A stretch of 64,000 nucleotides of DNA. Origin: Trichoplax sp. H2. Lineage: Eukaryota; Placozoa; Uniplacotomia; Trichoplacea. The stretch spans positions 106,416 to 170,415 of the forward strand of contig NOWV01000170.1 of NCBI GenBank assembly GCA_003344405.1. The letters run 5' to 3'. Position numbers and translations under genes: made by a program. Shown here piece after piece: positions 10,995 through 24,902 of the stretch. Below the pieces are notes generated by a model, which did no database searches, was not told where the DNA came from, and was given only the letters and a program-made list of their open reading frames with translations. Position 1 is the stretch's first letter; each line of letters begins with the position of its first letter.

Positions 10995-13566
10995 CTAAAA
11001 GACAAATAGATCCATTATTTAGCAATACTATTATTATGATTACCTATTGAGTCATTTTCTATATAAACCCCTTGGAAATTGTCCAAATTCTCCTGTACCG
11101 TACATTACCCAGATATACGTATTCTGCACATGATGAATACAGTTTATTTTACTTACTATCGTTCACCTTCGATTGTAATTAAAGATGAATTCGGGTTGGT
11201 ATTGCTCGTTCAAGTACACATTTAAATGTAACATCACTACCGCTATATGCCTCTCTTCTTGTCTTACGTGATCCAAACATTACTTCTTAGTTGAATCATA
11301 TTATTAAATATACTATTCTATATGCTACAGTACACTGACATTGCTGCGTTGGTATGTGATTAATATACTATCTTTCTATCATGGTGAAATAAACTGGCTA
11401 AGAATAGACTCCTTCACGTTACCTATAATACTTTTATTAAGTATACTTATTTGATGAAAATTATATTTTTTTTCACTTATCTGCTCTAATTGTACTTAAT
11501 GCCAACTATATTAACATAGAAAACGTACTAACTACTGCATACACAAGACATCAGGCACTTAGCATAGAGTAGACTGCGTAGTACTTCTAGCACTAAGGCA
11601 AGAAAATGTCACTAATAACTGTAAAGGTATAACTAACGTAGGATTGGCCGTAGTTTCCTGTTGTTTACGTACTAATTAACTAACCGGAGACTACTTTTTT
11701 GCAATTACGTGAAAAGCATTCAAAAACAACAGCAATAGCATCGTTACAAAGGTTACGAAATACCTTAGCACTTCAAGTTCTCTATGGTCAGAACTCGAAC
11801 AAGGTGCATTGCACACTTACTAATAACAGTAAGTACTATCAAACAGCATTAACAACATGCACGTTATAAAACAATCTGACACGTTGGAAGTTCTTCCCAA
11901 AAATTAAAATCTCAATCTGCTGTACGGTTGCTTCATTCAACGCTATTGGAAATGAATAGAATAGCAATGCACGACTAACCCATAACAAGGGCTACTGTAT
12001 TTGATAATATAATATGTAATCCACTGAAGTAGAGAACAACGTTAATGTACTAAGGTCCAGGAATGACTGGAAAGTAGTGAACGCTGTTTAGTAACTGGTA
12101 AAATACTACCCAAACTAACTGATAACTAGAAGAGGATGTAAAGTAATCCTACTAACTTCCAAGTTATAAGATGTATGGAAATAGATCATAGCATAACGTA
12201 ATCAACTAAAGCCATCTTGTTGTTATTGCAAAGTGTAACTACATACAATTTCAATACAGCCTAGAAAAAAGTGTGGCACGCAATTTTTTACTTCATTTTG
12301 TCCGAGGCAAAATGACTTTTGGTATATATATATATATATACAAAATTGAGTCAATTGAAGGTAGACAACAGCATTCATTAAGATTTTCTCTTCATGATGG
12401 AGGTTGATATTTTCTAATTTCATGATTTTCGCGACTTCTTGGCCGAAACTAAGGTAACTTCAAACCAATCATTGAATGGTGTCTTCGCTTCCTTTCTACA
12501 TATCTATCCTACTTCAAGTGCAACGACTTTGCTGCTTTTGAGATTTGCATAGGCAGTGTTCAAGCAAACTTTGCGTTAATGATGAAAGAATGCATCAACT
12601 TGTATATAGTAAAGTATCATCAATGCAAACGATTGTAGGCTATGCATGCTACTACTTGGTGAGAAATGTAGTAGAACCACCTGATTTATGAACAATGCAA
12701 AATTATTATGGTTATTACAGTCACTAATAATACAAGCTAGAGTAGCTTGTACTACAGTATAGCATCAGAAAGTTGTTCAACCTCTTGCTGAAGAAGTATG
12801 ACGTTGTTGAGTACGAAATCTTCTTCTTCCTACCGTAATGGTTCTATTTTTAATTTATGGTGCTTTTCTGTACTGTGGCTATGTCAGCTTGAATTTTTTC
12901 CTCTTTTGCAAGCTTGTCGATTTGATAGTGGAGTACTAATCAAAGGATTGGATTTTTAGTTCTTGAATTTTTTCCCCTTTTTTTCATTCTACAAGTACAT
13001 GAAAAGAAAAGCGCTTGCCCAGATATGTGTTAACGGTTTCGTTGATGTTCTTGTTAAGTACTTTATATTTTGGAGGGCTTGCTAGAGTAGACTGTTTTCT
13101 GAGGCATTTTCTCGTTGATAACCAACGATTCATTTTCCATGAAGATCAGGTAGATTAAAACTGCGCTACTGTAGCCATCTTCATAATATGTTATCATCTT
13201 CGTACTTCTTCATTTTCTAGGCTAACTACAGTGATGTACTTTGCAAAGTTAACGTTAATAATATAGCAGGGAATGCAGGTAGTCGTGGACGTGTCAACAA
13301 CCCCCAAAAAAATGTGGACATCAATATACTAGTTACATATTCATATTGAATCAATGTCCAACGTCTAGCAAAAATTGGTGTAGTCGATTAATTACAGTAC
13401 TGGCAAGCGGACACCATGAAATCTTGCGATGATTTTTTGCTTTTTTTAATTACGTGTAATTTGACGTTTTGACGGTAGTGTTCTCAAGGATTAAAGCTTC
13501 TGTGTTGCTTCTGAAGTGTTGCCGTGGTGGAATTGAAAACTCTCTACCTATTCACTTGCCACTGTC

Positions 13567-14166
13567 ATGATTGAAGGACGTTCAACGACGTCCATAAACT
13601 CTTTTTTTCCTATTCTGCTTCTTTTCCAACGCGCACTGAAATACAATCTTCCTCGCTCATTTTCACTTGCTGCAGTACGCAAACCTACTCATGTATTGTA
13701 CATACTATTCTATCCAGTACTACTGCCACTTTCAACAACTTTATCTGGCTACAAAGGTTTGAGCCAACTGGATAAAAGTGATTGGCAGATCCAAAAATCC
13801 AACACAGACAACAATTTATTCTACTTATCCTTCATTCTTACCTTAGCATCTGGGCTATCAGCCATCGTAATGCTTCTACTTCAAATAGTCAGCGGCGAGA
13901 ACTATAAATCAACTTTTCCTTCCCAATCAGAGACACAACAAGAAAGTTGTAGGAAAAAAAAATGCGCGCTTAGATGCCTCCAACTCCTGAGCGACTGCAA
14001 AGAAAACGTGGGCTTTTGTACACTTTGTACCCGCTCAGGAGTGCTGCCACCCTACTGTACAGTACTAGGCCGAGGTGGCAAGTCCAGTCAGAGAATTTCC
14101 AATACCGGAGTCCGGTACGCTAGACCTCACGTCACGTCACGTCACTGTACACTCAGTGTACAGTGA
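13567..14166 (+). CDS. Uncharacterised open frame, 199 codons, doubtful
   Basis: ATG at 13567, stop after 14163. The translation has two hydrophobic stretches (near residues 45-60 and 85-107) and a cysteine-rich part (KKKCALRCLQLLSDC). I recognise no family. Its end runs into the GTCAC palindrome, and the region has GTAC-type words, so the frame may be chance in a GC-richer island. No splice sites argue for or against it. Confidence 0.2.
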   Translation: MIEGRSTTSINSFFPILLLFQRALKYNLPRSFSLAAVRKPTHVLYILFYPVLLPLSTTLSGYKGLSQLDKSDWQIQKSNTDNNLFYLSFILTLASGLSAIVMLLLQIVSGENYKSTFPSQSETQQESCRKKKCALRCLQLLSDCKENVGFCTLCTRSGVLPPYCTVLGRGGKSSQRISNTGVRYARPHVTSRHCTLSVQ

Positions 14167-14173
14167 CGTGACG
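14135..14173. repeat. Perfect palindrome, 19-bp arms
   Basis: Arms CGTCACGTCACTGTACACT and its exact complement flank a single central C. The arm combines repeated GTCAC words with the CTGTAC word that fills the arrays elsewhere in this window. Confidence 0.9.
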
Positions 14174-14480
14174 CGTCCAACGGGTTGACGCCGGTGGCAC
14201 GCAATCTCTTTTGAGACGAGAGAGCGTCAGCCTACTCTGGGGAGATGAGCACAACCAATGTCATCGTTGTAATAGGATGATGAGTACTACTCTTATTGTC
14301 ATGCGTACAGGATGAGGTCATTGGAGTGACGAGTTATTTTGCGCACTGTACTACACTGCTTTTATAGCAAATGGCAGCCTCTCTCAATTTGTCAAGGGGT
14401 AGGAAGAAAGCTTTCCTTCTCTTTTACTCTACTATATATATATATAGATATATTATTAGTAGCCGAAGTTAGTGTGTTAG

Positions 14481-14845
14481 CCAAGCAAGAGATTTTCATT
14501 CCGGATAATCTTATAAAGCTCCAATCTTTTTTCCCCCACAAATAAGGATACTACATAACAACTAGACTAGAAGATCGCTCTTCTTCGACGAATCCATGAC
14601 AGGATACATACTCATATTTATGTCGGTAGTACAGTAGTACAGTACGGTAATCCAAGCAAGAGATTCTCATTCCGGATAATCTTATAAAGCTCTAATCTTT
14701 TTTTCCCCCACAAATAAGGATACTACATAACTCCTTTAGTAACCATCATAACAACTAGACTAGAAGATCGCTCTTCTTCGACGAATCCATGACAGGATAC
14801 ATACTCATACTTATGTCGGTCGTACAATGGTACAGTACGGTAATA
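14481..14845. repeat. Tandem duplication, about 171 and 190 bp
   Basis: Two near-identical copies begin CCAAGCAAGAGATT at 14481 and 14652. The second copy carries an extra 19 bp or so after TACTACATAAC. Each ends in ACAGTACGGTAAT. Few substitutions separate them, so the duplication is recent. Confidence 0.85.
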
Positions 14846-15539
14846 GAGCGTCAACAAATTCCATTCACTCAAAGACAACAACATCAAATCATTCATTAGT
14901 CCAAATAGGGATAATACAGGATTAATAGAAATCCACTGGGATGGACGTGATCCCCTAAATGGTATGCAAAGTAGTTCTTCTACCGACATAGACAATTTAA
15001 AATTGGACGCTATAGTACACTCGAGAGGACAACATGTTTATTTTCTTTTCAGACGTAGATAAAGGGAAAAAATATGGCTGAAACTAGCGTAAAATTACTC
15101 TACTTTCGACCATGATGTAGCTCGAAAGAACAGTCGAAGCACATAGTAATCATTACTATGTACTATACTTTGCCGTCCAAAAGTTGAAAACGTAAATAAA
15201 CACACCGTAGAGACCTCATTTAAGATTACTGTATTCAAAAATGTCATTCCGTATCCATGATACGATATCATGCAGTTCGGTCAGGGATGACAAAGAGTCG
15301 GGAACAAAAATTAAAATACGACTGAAAAGGATTTTTCATTTAATGAACAAAAATGTAAAGGCTGACTTTTTTCCTCTTCATTTTACGATACTGAAAGACT
15401 GGAATAGTGCAATATACTGCAGCCAACTTAGTGCCCACTTTAATGTGCGAGCTTGTCAACAGTGTATAATGTGCGGCTACAGATGGACAATGCAGCTAAA
15501 ATGGCCAGCAACAAGGTTTGGCACATGACATTTTTGTTA

Positions 15540-16396
15540 ATGGAAAGTCCTCTCTCTTCTCATCCTGCTCCAGTACCGCAGTCTGTACCGTCTGTAGGTT
15601 TTACAATGGCTTACATATTGATCGACATATTGATACTGTACTGTATGAGTTAAAGTCCTCGTTCTGTCTCTCTCTCTTCTCTTCCTGCTCCAGTACCGCA
15701 GTCTGTACCGTCTGTAGGTTTTATAATGGCTACAATATTGATCGGCATATTGATGCTGTACTGTATGAGTTAAAGTCCTCGTTCTGTCTCTCTCTCTTCT
15801 CTGCCTGCTCCAGTACAGCAGTCTGTACCGTCTGTAAGTTAAAAGTCCTCTCTCTGTCTCTCTCTTTCTTCTCTTCCTGCTCCAGTACCGCAGTCTGTAC
15901 CGTCTGTAGGTTTTACAATGGCTACCATATTGATCGACATACTGTATTGATGCTGTACTGTATGAGTTAAAGTCCTCACTCTATCTCTCCCCTCTTCCTG
16001 CTCCAGTACCGCAGTCTGTACCGTCTGTAGGTTTTATAATGGCTACCATATTGATCGGCATATTGATGCTGTACTGTATGAGTTAAAGTCCTCGTTCTGT
16101 CTCTCTCTCTTCTCTGCCTGCTCCAGTACAGCAGTCTGTACCGTCTGTAAGTTAAAAGTCCTCTCTCTGTCTCTCTCTTTCTTCTCTTCCTGCTCCAGTA
16201 CCGCAGTCTGTACCATCTGTAGGTTTTACAATGGCTACCATATTGATCGACATATTGATGCTGTACTGTACTGTATGAGTTAAAGTCCTCACTCTGTCTC
16301 TCCCCTCTTCCTGCTCCAGTACCGCAGTCTGTACCGTCTGTAGGTTTTACAATGGCTACCGTACTGATCGACATATTGATGCTGTACTGTACAGTA
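15540..16396. repeat. Minisatellite with a 313-bp higher-order unit
   Basis: The phrase CCTGCTCCAGTA begins at 15564, 15684, 15804, 15876, 15997, 16117, 16189 and 16310, giving spacings of 120, 120, 72, 121, 120, 72 and 121 bp. The run 120+72+121 is thus repeated twice. Full units include a CT-rich tract, CCGCAGTCTGTACCGTCTGT, a variant of CAATGGCTACCATATTGATC, and CTGTACTGTATGAG. The array ends about 300 bp before the CFAP69 start codon. Long open frames through it on both strands (15518-15970 +, 15976-16374 -) follow from the unit length and are not genes. Confidence 0.92.
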
Positions 16397-16700
16397 TGAG
16401 TAACGGTATAGGAAGGATACAGTATAATATAAAATTTTCTGTTGCTATAACAACCAAATCGCTAACTTGATATCATTGCTTGTTGAAGCGCTATCGACGA
16501 GAACCTGAGTAAAAGGAGGCAGACTAATTTCAGTGAAAGTTGCATATACTTTAAAATAGATATATATAACTGGTTGTAACCTACTTTAAATCAATTTTTC
16601 CCTAAACTCAAATACAACGTTATCACCTACCGACAAATAACGTATTGCTACCGTAAAACGTTCTGCATCAAAGAAGTTATTTTTGCCCAACGACCGCAAC

Positions 16701-19700
16701 ATGAACGACAACGAAACTCAAGGTTTACCTCAAGCTGAGAACACAGTTAGCGTAAGTTGTTCGTTGCTGTTAATCGGCAGCTCACCTTGCTCATATTACT
16801 CGGCCTGAATTTCTTATATAGTATTCCTTTTTGGGGCGGCAGTCTACTTTACAAAGGATTAACTCTGTAACAAGCTAAAAGAACTACGCTTAATACTGTA
16901 TACATACTGTATTGCTAGTAAAGAAATCATTCAAATATTGACCCTACGTCTTTTATCAGTCACCTCATCCTACATCCCAATCATCTTTAGGCTGTTAATA
17001 CTGTAAATGATAATTGCTTCAAGACCCTGGATTTAAAATTGCAAACACATTACTGTAGTATCAACAGGCATACATTCACAAATTTACATGGCATAGTTTT
17101 GTATAATCGAGGTTGATATGGTTTATATCATCTGATCAACTAGTCTAATAACCAACAAATTGTGAGATGTTATAAATTGAATCACATTAATGGTAGTATT
17201 AAGAAAAATCCACTGATAGAAATATTAACACGTATTAATATTAAAATATGATAAAAAGTTAAATCAAGTACATGCACAATGCAAATGCTAGCAGTATGTA
17301 CGACGGTATATGAACCAACCTTGAACCTGCTATGTAGCCTGCAAATATTACAGCAAAACTATCGCACCAATTGTTTATTAATAATATCAAATGCTTTTAT
17401 ATCTATGTAATATGTTGTGATGATTTTGCTAATGTGGTGTTGCTTCAACCAATCATGACAGTATTCATTCAAGAATGTCATCAAGCTCTTCACAAATAAA
17501 CATTCGGTACGTAATTATGATGGCTAAGACCATTTAACTACATTAAATAGCTATGCATCTATCAAATAGAAGACATAAGCGTGTTATCATTGATGTAAAA
17601 TATTGTATCTTACATACTGTAGTAAAACACAGTAATATTTATTATTTAGAAAATGTTACTAAATACACTAACTTTAAAAGTATACATCTAACCAGATCAG
17701 AATAAGCTATTGATCACTTTTACTTGAAAATTACTTTTTTGAATGATATTAAAGAATATCTTACTGATCTTCAAAATCAACTTGAATATAAATAACATAG
17801 GATGATCTATACGAAAGGCATAATTTTGCTGTGAAACGAATTTGTAAACAGTTTGGCGATGGATTCGTATCTTTTACTACACACTTTATGACAATCAGAA
17901 TAGATGCTTTTATTTATTAGGAGATTTGCTCATCATTGTTTGACCATTTAGAATTCTTAACCAAAATTTCAGTATATGCATGATTTAGCTGACATTTGTA
18001 AGGTCTTAAATTTATGCAACGAAAGAATGCCAAAAGTCCCAGAATATGAAGAAGCAATTCATAATATCATCCGTTTGTGCAGGTATCGATCAACTGAATC
18101 ATTTAATCCTCATAATAAGATGTGTTTAAATTAGAATATATTAAATTAATTTGAAATTTGTTACATTTTTGCAGCAAACCTTTCGCGAAGAAAAGATACT
18201 CCGATGAATTAACCTATAAAGACAATGTGGTTGATATCATTATAGAAATTGGTACGATGAGATTTCGAGCACAAGCTAATTTTATTATCTATACTGTAAT
18301 AAATTCTACAACTATAACATTATATGTATAATACTTCTTATAGGCAAATCATTACTCCAAGACAATGCAATTGTCCGTCGACAAGCCTGTAAAACTCTCA
18401 TGAAATTCGTTACTAGTAAACGTGAAGATCAAGGTACTGCGAATCAAGATTCCATTTTAAGTTAACTTAATCCTGGTTTTACACTAATGATGCCATTAAA
18501 AGTAGCATTAATATTAGCTAAAAAAATTCTTTTATTTGATATAGACTGGATCACGTCACAAGACTACATAGAATTTATAATTATAAAGTCTGAAATGTCA
18601 GTGACAGCTATTTCAGCATTATCTGTAACAAAGGAGTATGACATACTTTGCGATCTCCTGGAATTGACGCTATACCTATCATATTCCGGTAAAAGTGCCC
18701 TAATTGTAATAACGGAGCTTTAGCTATTATCAAATTTAATTTTTCGCTTACTGTGATTACCATCTGTCTTATAAATAGCTGAGAACTGCTTAGAAATGCT
18801 GTCTGCAAAAGCACCACGTCAAATCTTTGCTATTCTAAACACTGATGATCCTTCGCAACGGTAAAGACTAACTGTTTAGTATTTGGTTAATGAATATTTT
18901 CCTACACCGCAGCTTTCAAAATTATTTGCCTGTTTAGTAAGCAAATTTAAAACTTTTCCTACTTAGAATTCTTTTTAAAAGTACGGAAATAATTTGGAAC
19001 CTACTTGAGTTAGGTTCTGGAGAAGAGGTATGAAACGACTGTCGATAAGATATGTGTATACGCGCAAATTAAATTTACTTATCTCCATTATTCTAATTAT
19101 TACACATTTTTGATAATCATTTTAAATTTTGGCAAATTCATAGCTTGCTCAACAGCTTAATTGCATAACTTGTATTAGGTAAGTTCGTACTGCAATATAA
19201 CGACTATATTATGCACTATATAGCTAATGCTGAAGTAATTAATTTTTAACGAAATGTTTTATAGAGCTGCTTAAGTTGATTACATTTAAATATCTTTCTA
19301 ATTTCACAATTTAGCGAACTAAAGAAGGCCTTACTCAAACTAATCCAGTCAGGAAGTAGTAATGCTGATCGTCAACTACGGTAAAATGCACAAAACTTTT
19401 ACAGTTTTTAATGATGTCAGAGAGGGGCTACTTCATAATATTGTCATCGCTAATGAAATAGGAACGATCTAATGGTCATTGCCAATCTAATTGCTAATCA
19501 GAATCCATTTGTACCATTTGTGGTAAGTTAAATTAACCTAATATCCGTTTAAAACTCATCGTTAAAATTAAGATACGATACTTGAAAAGATTAAATTAAA
19601 AGAAATTTTCGCTTCCCAACCATAATTACTATTTGAAAATAAAATAAAATAATTCTTACATGAATATAGGAAACTGGTTTAGCAGAAAAATTAATGCTTT

Positions 19701-22700
19701 ATACTACTTACCCAGAAGGTATAGCAAATTTGTTGTTATAATACGGTACTGCTAATAACAATTACGTCGTTACGGAAAGATTATATCAAATACTAATACT
19801 GTTTGACATTTTTAGTTCCATCACGTAATATGGATATCCGAAAACTAAAACTAACTCATGTGCGTAAAGCATCGCAATAAATTATCATATTTTTAAATAC
19901 TGTCTCTATGCTAAAGTTTTCAATTTTCTTCATTTATATAGCGTGATGAAGATTTTGAATTTAAGAAGTTGCTCTTTAATTTCATATCATTAATTAATGT
20001 CGATAAAACTGCACTAAGCGTAAGTCATACATTATGAGTTTTATGCCGAGAACTATATGTTAGTCTATTTTTATAACTTTGCTTTCTTACTATTCTTACA
20101 GCTAATGAAAAAGACCCATATTATGCTGGGTCTACTATCATTTGTTCGTTCTAATGATAAGCCTATAGCTCCATGGTCATCGGCTCAATTTGAAGAGCTG
20201 CAATTATTGGTAATTAAATTACGATTTGCCCAAATCTCTGAATCTTTTTAAACATAACACGCACGTACAATCTGTCAGCTAAACTGAAATAAATACCAAA
20301 TCATTCTTAAAATCAGGCTATGTCGGTACTAACATCCATTGCTCCTCAACTTGTTGACGATTATATGGTGTGTCAAACAAATGCAAGATTATTGCTCTTA
20401 ATGGAATGGTGTACGAATAATGGTAAGCTACTTATTTTAATTGTAAATATTGATCTATTGTATGTACATTTATTTTCAGTAGAAGTTTAAATAATAGTAT
20501 TTCACCTTCACTGTCAATTTAGATGGATCTTTTCATGGACATGGAAACAGCTTTCACGGAAAATGCAGTTATGGCAATAGAAAAGCCCAACTGAGAGCAA
20601 GTTTACGGCTTTTACTTCATGTCTGTAATACTAAATTAGATATCATTCTAGACGACCTATGCGATCAAGGTGCTATAAACCAGTTGATAGGTATAAGATT
20701 TATCCTAGGTGTTGTAATATCTAGTTAATATCCTGTAGTTACTTCAAGTAGATTGATCTGTAGCATTTTGAAGCGTAACAAAATTTAAATTAAATTTTAT
20801 TTTCTATAATTAAAAAAATTCAATTTTGCCATTTATTCCCCGTTTCAGGAATGTTGCCACAATCTGAGAGTGTAATAATATCCGATTACGATGTAATTGA
20901 TATCGAAATGCAAAGTAACATATTGCTTATACTATCTCTAATTTGTGAGAGTCGTTCTCATCATAAGGTAAAAATACGTGACGATATATACTGTGTTTAA
21001 ATCTGTTACGCAAAATAAACATTTATGTATATAAAATAGATCGTTTTAATGTAATTAAGTTACATCTATGCGTAAACTAAGTTTTTACATCTCGATACGC
21101 AAATAGGAACTTTTTGGACAATTTGGTGTGCAGACTGTAGTTAAATATCTAAAATTAAACCCAAATCAGTTATCTGAAGGTCTTGGCCACTTAAATCTTT
21201 TAACATCTGCAGTCGATAATATTTGGTATGTATTGGAATAAGGCACTTTAGAGAAAGAAATGAATTAGCTGTAACTGTTTCTGCTCCAACTTAGGTGTTG
21301 CATTGTCAGCTGCCCATTGACAGAAGATTTCTTTTTGCAAGAAGACGGCGTATTCCTACTTTTAGATTTATTAGAGGTTTATTCAATTTTACCTTAGCTT
21401 ATTTCCTATCTTTATTAACTATTAGCATAGATATAGCTAACTATATTTTTATACTTCAGATATGCCCAAATAGTCTACAAAACATTGTGCTAGGAACTAT
21501 CCTTGAATTGTGCGATAATAAAAAGGTAAAATGGATTAATAACTACGTAAGATGATTTCAAAGAGTTCATTTTATTTTATTACAAAATCAAGTAGCATCA
21601 ATTTATTGTATTCCATATTTATGAACGACCTAGTAAACAAGCATTTCTTTTCTTTCAGGCTATTTCACACTTGATGACATGGCGCGGGAAAGATAATCAC
21701 GTAACCATTGGAAGTTTACTGGTCAGACTTTGGAAGCAAGAAGAATATGCTATGGGTGTTCAACGAGATGAATATGGCGTCATTTTAGGTCTGTTTATAC
21801 GTTATATAAAATTTATCGTGTGCTTAGTTAGGAAGGTATAGTCCCAAACCATTAACAATAGTTGCCTTTACAACTAATCGAAATCAGACATTAAGAATCC
21901 GCTGGCAGGAGCAGACCAAATTAGTCGTGGAGTGATACCATTACCGTCTACATCTATCACTCCTGTCATCGCAGACGTATTTGAAAATATGAGAGCCAAG
22001 ATCTATCGATTGTTCTGCAAGATTGGTATGTAATATTTAGGAATTTTTCCTTGAGCATGCCACCGTACTCCAATATTTAAGTTTATTGTTATTTAGCATA
22101 ACAAAATCTGCACAGAGAAGTGTATTATTTCAATTAGTTTAACTTCATTATAACTTCATTCATAGCAAGACGCTGTTGCTAACTTATACTTCCATGTTTT
22201 ACGCAATCTTCAAATATATAGGTTTTAATGAAATTTCTGGACTTAATATAATCGATTCAATCACAGTCGCCATTATAGAAAAATACATCGACTTTAAGGT
22301 ATATCATTGACTTCTACAACATTATAATAAACATAAATTGGCTATAGTAAAGTTTACTTGTAAAGTGTTGCTACTTGACCTCATTTTTAAACTGAATCAT
22401 TAGACGGGAGAGGTCCATCAAGAAATTGTAAATGAATTAGAACAAGAAGACATCCGACCTATTACACCCGATCGAGAATGCTGTGAAGAAATTCTTAGAA
22501 CGCTTGAATACAGAGCTAAGGGAGTTTCTTTGGCTCAGGTAGACTTTTCAAAATTATCTCAGTATTATGGATAGCAAAAAGCATTTTTAATTTGTTTTAT
22601 CGAGATAGTAATTACGCAATTGCTATAGCTAATTATTATTTCAGTATTATATGAATGGTATTAGACCTTCTTATGAATAATTCATAAACATTGCCAATAG

Positions 22701-23463
22701 ATTGAACTCTTAAAAGCCCAGCATGGACAAGATTTAACAGAAGAGCAAACGGATTACGATCAAGTAATGTTTCTAACTCTAGTCTATGTGTTAAAAAGAC
22801 AGTACATGCTACTTTAAATGAAATGGCTATTTTATAGTGCCATTAGTTATCTCATTTACTATGAATAAGATTATCAATTTTATAATATTATCTGATCTTC
22901 TTTATTGCATTATAGCTTAAGCAAAATCATTACTATAGCGAGAAACAAAAGTCAAATTTTAAAGATTACGTTAAAAGAACATCAGAAATGTCCTATTTAT
23001 CGGTAACTACTTTTGGTCATAATATGGAATAGAAATTGAAATCGCTTTCTTAAAAGTAACGTTACTTTCGATTATTACTTCGTAGACTGCTAAGGAAAAA
23101 CAAAAAAGACTGATTGATGAATCTCGAGTATATCACTTGCAAACTGTCGATGAAGACGAAGTAGAGTAAGTATATTGCTCTTTCCATATGATATCCATTT
23201 CCAGTTAGAAAGTCGGCCATTTTATCAATGTACAATAGTAACTATAAAATCCAAGTTTCTAATTTTTTTTCTTTTTTAATTTCATCATCTCTAATTTAGC
23301 TTTTTGCCTGAAAAATTCCATGATACTGATGTTCCATTACGAACAACAGTAAGTAATTGTGTTTTAAATTAATTTTCCTTGTGTTTGTGTCCGTATTCCA
23401 TATTTATAGGTGCTCATGCAAAGTTATCCTTACGGTTATTTTCTCAACTTAGGTCTTATATAG
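16701..23463 (+). CDS. CFAP69: Cilia- and flagella-associated protein 69
   Basis: Thirty-one exons: 16701-16751, 17462-17506, 17801-17866, 17973-18082, 18175-18251, 18344-18433, 18545-18688, 18779-18860, 18967-19027, 19144-19178, 19315-19380, 19462-19522, 19670-19718, 19816-19859, 19942-20019, 20102-20209, 20317-20422, 20523-20690, 20849-20967, 21107-21225, 21295-21376, 21460-21525, 21659-21788, 21888-22025, 22222-22298, 22404-22538, 22701-22763, 22916-23002, 23086-23165, 23300-23348, 23410-23463. They sum to 880 codons (879 residues; the human protein is about 940). Every junction is in phase. Recognisable stretches include DLADICKVLNLC, FKSTEIIWNLLE, WSSAQFEELQLL, GNSFHG and EDGVFLLLDLLE. 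The protein is a largely helical, armadillo-like scaffold needed for sperm flagella and for ciliary function in olfactory neurons of mammals. The C-terminal part is charged and coiled-coil-like. The second exon and the last exon rest mainly on phase and short similarity. The gene implies motile cilia. Confidence 0.94.
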
Positions 23464-24228
23464 TAATCAAGTCTCTGTTAACACGCCTATTATACAGTCT
23501 GCTTCATCGAATGATTCTCGTCAGGCTTCGGATATTGCCATGTCATCATAAAAGTAGTGATTACTCGTACTATCGATATTCTTACGCTACCATAGCTCAA
23601 AGCCTATTGCCTACTACTTCACTATTATGCCAGTATATCCGTATAGGAGATGGCAGTCATGGTATGCCCAATATTAATCAATAATGTAGCAGCTAAGAGT
23701 TAATATATAAATCATAACAAGTGAAAAATGGATATTTTAAAAATTTTTCCTTACTCTCGATTTTTGAAAATGATTTTATTTTTGTTACGCGCTTAGTATA
23801 CCGCCTATATAATGTAAATATTATTCTTACGTATTATTAGTGGTAGCTGTATTCCGAGATGCCATTTCTTAAAATGGATGAAATTTACAACGTAACTACT
23901 TCAAATCTACAATTGACTACTGTTCTGTACATACTCGTGTATCTATAATGTATATATATATATATACATACCTATACAATATTATACAATATACATGCCC
24001 ATCTATAGTATCCTTATAAGATTATACAGCGATTTTATGTTTACTAATATTGTATTTTAACCATTTACGCCAATAAATCATAAGTCGATCGAAATTATCC
24101 GGTGCGATCGGATGAGTTTGTGAATTCTATTCATCATACGACTGATACAAGATATGATATTTAGCCAATAATTCCAATAATGCCAATCATAGCCAATAAT
24201 GCCATCACCGAGACTTTCTTGGCATTAT

Positions 24229-24902
24229 TGTCCTATTTTTTATTCGTAAATATCAATATTTGGAATTAATCTATGCTATCCTATCGACATCATCGATAAT
24301 GATGATTTCATTTGCATTTCCTAAATAAAATGCTCATCATGATCCTATCTTTTATTCGTAAATATCAATATTGGGAATTAATCTACGTTATCCTGTCGAC
24401 ATCATCCATAATGATGACTTCATTTACATTTCCTCAATCAAATGTTCATCATGGTCCTATCTTTTATTCGTAAATATCAATATTTGGAATTAATCTACGT
24501 TATCCTGTCGACATCATCAATAATGATGACTTCATTTACATTTCCTCAATCAAATGTTCATCATGATCCTATCTTTTATTCGTAAATATCAATATTGGGA
24601 ATGAATCTACGTTATCCTATCGACATCATCCATAATAATGAGTTCATTTGCATTTCCTGAATAAAATGTTCATCATGATCCTATCTTTTATTCGTAAATA
24701 TCAATATTGGGAATTAATCTACGTTATCCTGTCGACATCATCCATAATGATGACTTCATTTACATTTCCTCAATCAAATGTTCATCATGATCCTATCTTT
24801 TATTCGTAGATATCAATATTGGGAATGAATCTACGTTATCCTATCGACATCATCCATAGTAATGAGTTCATTTGCATTTCCTAAATAAAATGTTCATCAT
24901 GA
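24229..24902. repeat. AT-rich tandem array, six units of 112 bp
   Basis: Units start with TCCTATCTTTTATTCGTAAA near 24229, 24341, 24453, 24565, 24677 and 24789. Two variants exist, ending CCTCAATCAAATG or CCTAAATAAAATG / CCTGAATAAAATG. The order A-B-B-A-B-A suggests that a two-unit block was duplicated last. There are no GTACTGTAC words, unlike the other arrays. Confidence 0.92.

Larger units (their letters stand above)
10995..16700. other. Long intergenic region between tra2 and CFAP69
   Basis: The two genes are transcribed away from each other, so both promoters lie here, as must the missing first exon of tra2. Contents I can support: a TA microsatellite at 12324-12340, a 199-codon open frame at 13567-14166 with no recognised domain, a perfect palindrome at 14135-14173, a duplicated segment at 14481-14845, and a minisatellite at 15540-16396. 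No other convincing exon was seen. Confidence 0.5.

Noticed and set aside
11160-11290. Candidate first exon for tra2 (ATG at 11282 on the minus strand, MFGSRK)
   Set aside because: Its possible donors leave the wrong phase for joining exon 10994-10588.
12324-12340. TA dinucleotide run, and similar runs near 14431 and 23947
   Set aside because: Ordinary microsatellites of an AT-rich genome.
15518-16374. 150-codon (+) and 132-codon (-) open frames
   Set aside because: Both run through the minisatellite, and the 120-bp unit keeps the frame open. Repeat by-products.
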